Positions 59,651 to 64,000 of a stretch of 64,000 nt of DNA are shown here, piece by piece; within the stretch, counting starts at the first letter, position 1, and the number at the start of each line of letters is the position of its first letter. The translations under genes were made by a program, and so were the position numbers. Below the pieces are notes generated by a model. That model was not told where the DNA came from. It saw only the letters and a list, made by a program, of their open reading frames with translations, and searched no databases. This DNA comes from Salvator merianae (lineage: Eukaryota; Chordata; Lepidosauria; Squamata; Teiidae), in contig QVOM02000115.1 of the NCBI GenBank assembly GCA_003586115.2, positions 9,063,980 to 9,127,979 of the forward strand. Direction: 5' to 3'.

Positions 59651-60257
59651 CTAGGGATGTACACGAAGCTTCGTGACGTTTGAATTTCGTGCAAAAATGG
59701 AATGCGAATGGAAAACAGGAGGGCGAATGCGAATGGCGAAGGTCCTGGTGACTTTCGCTGCAGTTCGGGACCTTCGCCATTTGCCAAAAACTTTCGTTTT
59801 CCACCGCTACAAATCCATGGCATCGCAGCTTAGACGCTTTGCTGCTGAAATAGACTGCAGAGGTTGCAGAGAGGAGTGCGTAAGCAATGATGAAGACGGT
59901 ATTTTCGCATGAGGATGAGAACTGATGGCTATTAATAACATTGATTGAAGTGTGTAGTTGTGTTTTTTGGAAACGGAGGGGCAAGAGGTGGTAGAACTGT
60001 CAGAGCTGTCAGATCAGCCTGTTTTCGCTGCTGCTTGAACCACGTAAGGGCTACTTTGCGCGCCGCTGAGCTCTCACTTTCACTTCTCGAGGAGTGAAAG
60101 TGAGAGCTCAGCGGCGCATGAAGTAGCCCTTACGTGGTTCAAGCAGCAGCGAAAACAGGCTGATCTGACAGCTCTGACAGTTCTACCACCTCTTGCCCCT
60201 CCGTTTCCAAAAAACACAACTACACACTTCAATCAATGTTATTAATAGCCATCAGTT
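59651..60257. mobile_element. Large foldback element of the GATGTRCAC family, cut by assembly gap
   Basis: Starts ctagggatgtacacgaagc, identical to the inverted terminus of the element ending at 23,628. The left arm contains a nested inverted repeat (ggcgaaggtcc/ggaccttcgcc at about 59.74-59.78 kb). From 59,920 to 60,257 the sequence is a near-perfect palindrome centred at 60088/60089, with mismatches only near 60057-60059 and 60085. The right arm is cut off by the gap at 60,258. Open frames on both strands are mirror artefacts. Confidence 0.8.
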
Positions 60258-60479
60258 NNNNNNNNNNNNNNNNNNNNNNNNNNNNNNNNNNNNNNNNNNN
60301 NNNNNNNNNNNNNNNNNNNNNNNNNNNNNNNNNNNNNNNNNNNNNNNNNNNNNNNNNNNNNNNNNNNNNNNNNNNNNNNNNNNNNNNNNNNNNNNNNNNN
60401 NNNNNNNNNNNNNNNNNNNNNNNNNNNNNNNNNNNNNNNNNNNNNNNNNNNNNNNNNNNNNNNNNNNNNNNNNNNNNNN
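60258..60479. other. Assembly gap (222 N)
   Basis: Run of N that interrupts the right arm of the foldback. By symmetry the missing arm should be at least 269 bp (mirror of 59,651-59,919), longer than the gap as drawn, so the gap length is probably only an estimate, or the right arm is shorter. Confidence 0.99.
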
Positions 60480-60523
60480 CCTTCCCTTCCCTTCCCTTCC
60501 CTTCCCTTTCTTCCTTTCTTCCT
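60480..60523. repeat. (CCTTC)n / (CTTT)n microsatellite at gap edge
   Basis: Pentanucleotide pyrimidine run directly abutting the gap. Together with the palindrome it explains why assembly failed here. Confidence 0.95.
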
Positions 60524-60529
60524 ATACCT

Positions 60530-61395
60530 GGCATCTCCAGGATTGGGTGTACTCTGTTCTTATTTAAATGAAAAAAGAAAAAAAACCCCACCCTAACCTT
60601 GGTGTTTTGTTGGGCTTATATTAACCTTCCTTCCATGTGAAGCAAATACACTATGCAAAAATAGCTGGCATGCTGCAGTCCTTCCAGAGCTATCAGCAAT
60701 CTACCACATGTTTTAGAATGCTGAGTAAACAACTTACTTCAAATACTTCAGACATCGTTTTCATCAACCCATGAAATTAGCAATACATATCTAATATTTT
60801 AAATTATGCACCCTGGTTTTAAAATGCATCTTAATATGCCCATAACATGCAGTACAAAGATGCACTGTATTTCTCCTGCCAGGTTGCCTCAGTGGAAATT
60901 GAAAAAGACTCTTCTCTAAGGTGAAAGGAGAGTTCAATTTCTGGAGCTTAAATATTGCCCTTGGCTTTCAAGAGAGTAGAATGTAGCTAGTAGTCATTAA
61001 CCTCTTTGCTCAGACAGCCACAAAAAATAACAGGTTGTCTGTTAATGTCACACACAGGAAACTAACACATCTAACCTACTTCAGGCAAGGAAGGTGATTT
61101 ACTAGATTTTGCATCTGATCACAGAGAATTGCAGCTAGAATTCAATTTGCAATACACTCTCTGGTGCAATTTTGTCACATGCAGTTAACTCTAGCACGTG
61201 AATCAGGTCTTCTTCACAATTATTGGAAAACCATTAGGATCTAGTCCACATATGGCATACAGTTGCCATATAAGAGTGATTTCCCCTCTTCATCCATTAG
61301 TAGTCTATGAAAAGAAGTAGCAGCACAAGTAGGAAGGTATAAAGAAACCTGCTTAATTTATTATTTTGACTGACCTGAATACAGAACAAAAGAAT
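60530..61395. other. Unannotated DNA, possibly conserved non-coding in part
   Basis: Repeat-free sequence. The part at about 60,840-61,210 is CpG-poor with motifs such as tcaatttgcaat and gtcattaacc and could be a conserved element. No support beyond texture. Confidence 0.25.
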
Positions 61396-61400
61396 ATGAG

Positions 61401-61585
61401 TACCGTACAATTTTGCATATAATATGCCCTATTTTTTCTCATTTTAGTTCACTAAAAATTGGGGTACACATTATATAGGAGACATACTTTTAACTTTACG
61501 AATTATTTTTTTTACCTGAAAAAATTGGACTAAATCAGCATGTGCATTATACATGAGTGCACATTATATATGAGATTTTACAGTA
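61401..61585. mobile_element. Short MITE with TACNGTA terminus
   Basis: The left end taccgtacaattttgcatat is answered by the inverted right end atatatgagattttacagta; ataatatgccc and the later gtgcattataca/gtgcacattatat words also pair. The ends start and finish in TA, fitting a TA-target element. About 185 bp, no coding capacity. Confidence 0.6.
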
Positions 61586-61589
61586 ATCA

Positions 61590-63825
61590 CAATACACATC
61601 CACAGGAAGCGTACCCATTTACAGTGTTTGGAAAAATCTAAGCCTTACCTCTGTATAGGATAAAGAGTTAATTGCTAGACAAGAGCATTAAGAGCAAACT
61701 GACACTAAATAAATTTATTATAAAGACTGGATGCAAAACATTGTTAAATGGAGTTATATTGGCAACATGTTCCATATGGTGTCCTTGGACCGAGGGAAGG
61801 AGGAAAGGAACATTATATTTTAAATATGTTTTAATATTTTATATATTTTGTCTTTCTCCTAGGACTAGTTTTGATGGCAAGATACTTGCCCAATTCCTTT
61901 GTTAACCATGAATGTGTAGTTTCCTGAGCTGACTCAAGCAGCCAGGTTAACTTATTCAAAAGATAAAGGGAAAAAAAAGTTGCTCTTTTTGCAGACAGGC
62001 TTGTCCTTTTAAAAATGGATGCAAGCAGAAGAAATTTGGTCTCTACAGGGTCCAGGATTCTGGTCAGTTTCCCTGTATTTGAAACCTTTCTGACAGTTAT
62101 TTCACGGAGTCCATGTCCATTTGTATATAGTAAGAATGACTGTGCTCCTGCTTCTGTATGGTAGGGCTAATAGTATCTGTGCTACACACACTTTTTGGAC
62201 CCGATATGGAGGGTTACATGCATGTACTGCTGTGGCCATTTAAGAAGTCAAGATGCCATCAAACCAGCATGACTGTCCCATGTAGATGATGTGATCTCAG
62301 TTACCATTCTGCACTCTCAATATTTTACTGACTGACTTAGACCAACACAGACAGAGGTAGGAACAATGCATTTCCATAAAAAGAAGACCTTTCCAAATCT
62401 CGAACCCAACTCTCTGCATCCATATGGAATGCTGATGATACATGTTAAAGCCAGCATCTGTCACTGAGTAGATAGATGAATGCACTAGAAGTGGTTTCAG
62501 TGAATGCCAAGAAGGGACTTTAATATATTTTTTAACCTTTAATAAGTGATACTACTCTGAAGTAGAGGCCAGAATTTATTTATTTTTTAATAAAGTCCAT
62601 CCAGACCTGCTTCATTGTGTTGGCAGCAGCAATGCTGAGAGGATTCTATCCTACCTTCAGCCCTCAGTCTGGTTACCAGCTTCTTGGACCTGGAATCAGA
62701 GGCAGTGGGGTGTTTCTCTTGCTGTCTGGAAGAAAAATAGTAGAAACAACCTGCTGCAATTGGCTGTCAGATCAGAGGTCAGAAGCAGCTAGCTGTAGAT
62801 GTATGGATGCCCCAGAAAGGAATTTTGACAGATAAGAGTGGGTGGGTGGGAAATCCTTCTTCTTATTTTCAAGTCTCTGGTAAGAGCTGTCATACTGAAA
62901 AAAGGTAGGTATTAAGAGGTATAAGGAGGGGGGTTGTTTGTGTTATTGTCTTAATTAAGAATCCACCAAACACTCACTCCATTATTTCAGTGAGGGTTTG
63001 TGCAAATGAATTCTCTCCTCCTCCATTCTCGAGAAAAACTAGGAAAAAGTCCTGGCTGAAATTGACTTGATGTTACTAACCAAATCTGGTATGATTACCC
63101 CACTTTCATGGGGGTGGAGTGGAGAGTCACTAAACTGTCCCTTCCAAAATGCCCACTACCATGGGCTTGCTTGGGGAAATTCATTAATGGACATGGATAT
63201 CAAGGGAATGGAGGAAGACAAGAGGAATGTTCTTGTTAATTTTTAAATTAATTTATCTTCCTATCTCTGATTAAAAGTTCAAGATCCAGAATGGTTGAAA
63301 TAGGCTTCAGAAGATGTGCAGCTTTTGTTCAAAGATGGCTGCACCAGTGGCCACCAATTGTTCCTAGGCATTCTCAAGCAGAACAATCCTGGAAGCATGA
63401 TTTGTTAAGAAATTATTTTGCTTAGAGAAAGTTGTATTCACTAATAGTAAGTTAAAACTGTATTCATTCATTAGCAGTCAAGATGACATTGTCTTTTCTT
63501 TGAAAATAGTAATCAAAGCACTATCAGAGGTTAGTGTACCAAGGGAGGGAACAAGTTACTATGCAGACTTTTAACAAGCTAATGCCACCATCTTAGCTCT
63601 TTCCAGTGATTGCTGTGTGACTGGCAGATCCACAAAGCTACTCCTGCAAGTGCATCATGCTAGCATGTGTGGTCCCTTCCTGATCTGGGGCTATGACTTT
63701 GAAATGATACCCACCACACCTTAAAGGGATCCTCCATTTGGAATCCTTGTGGTGGATTCAGTTCCATTCCCCCACTGCATACAATAATAAATTATACACT
63801 CATGCCTTGCATAGCACTGTGGTCA
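61590..63825. other. Unannotated, apparently unique DNA
   Basis: No gene, RNA gene or recognised repeat family. Confidence 0.4.
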
Positions 63826-63829
63826 TGTT

Positions 63830-64000
63830 TTTACAGGGGACCCATTTCGGTGGCACAATAAGGTGCACAGCCAAAATGGCTCCCCCAAGAACTCTGAGGC
63901 CAGGAACTTTAGTTCCTAGCCATCGGAATCTTCAGAGTCAGCTCCAAAGATGGTGCGAGCTTCAGAGGCGTCACAGAGTCTGGGACATAACAGCTGTCAC
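63830..64000. mobile_element. MITE-like element, subfamily B, truncated by the window end
   Basis: Carries the shared module acccatttcggtggcacaa, then gcacagccaaaatggctccc, followed by a ctctgaggccaggaactttagttcctagcc block also seen near 21.43 and 1.08 kb. No terminus is visible on either side; the element continues past the window. Confidence 0.4.

Noticed and set aside
59634..60591. Open frames reading through the palindrome and the N run
   Set aside because: The frame is open only because N codons are not stops and the two arms mirror each other.
1..64000. CRISPR array, phage defence or bacterial operon
   Set aside because: No regularly spaced repeats, no tightly packed coding genes; the transposon content is vertebrate.

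Overview
This window looks like a gene-poor, AT-rich stretch (intergenic or deep intronic) of a vertebrate nuclear genome, most likely a squamate reptile (a lizard). No exon of a host protein-coding gene, rRNA, functional tRNA or CRISPR array is recognisable, and nearly all open reading frames are short chance ORFs. The squamate assignment is inferred from the transposon mix: CR1, L2-like, L1, RTE/BovB and Penelope-like retroelements, tRNA-derived SINEs, and several families of short palindromic DNA transposons. BovB pieces alongside a BovB-like-tailed SINE are the strongest pointer.

Layout. 0-6.4 kb: MITEs, a GC-rich foldback element, a BovB endonuclease relic, and a short L1 tail with intact target-site duplications. 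6.4-16.3 kb: mostly old unique-looking DNA, with a CR1/L3-type 3' end at 9 kb. 16.3-17.3 kb: an L2-like reverse-transcriptase relic and a BovB C-terminal relic, both on the minus strand. 17.3-31 kb: unique-looking DNA with MITEs (25.8, 26.1-26.7, 27.8, 28.7 and 30.4 kb), an L2-like piece (28.1 kb) and a SINE (29.1 kb). 31.1-32.0 kb: a minus-strand Penelope-like relic with a possible decayed hammerhead ribozyme core. 32-43 kb: candidate conserved non-coding DNA near 32.5-33.3 kb, then MITEs and L2-like 3' ends. 43.1-52 kb is dense in mobile DNA: a SINE, a 3.4-kb CR1 with only four visible disabling lesions, then a heavily decayed L1. 52-60.5 kb: a MITE, a SINE beside a BovB RT fragment, a recent 1.6-kb L1 insertion with a perfect 17-bp duplication, and a giant foldback palindrome running into an assembly gap (N, 60,258-60,479). 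60.5-64 kb: unique-looking DNA with one MITE and the edge of another element.

Functionally nothing here works as a pathway. The informative content is transposon palaeontology: two L1 insertions and four DNA elements have readable ends and target duplications; a CR1 ORF1 keeps part of an SGNH-type esterase domain; two MITE subfamilies share termini but not interiors; SINEs probably borrowed RTE/BovB machinery. All family names come from recognising encoded protein motifs or consensus-like sequence by eye, not from database searches.
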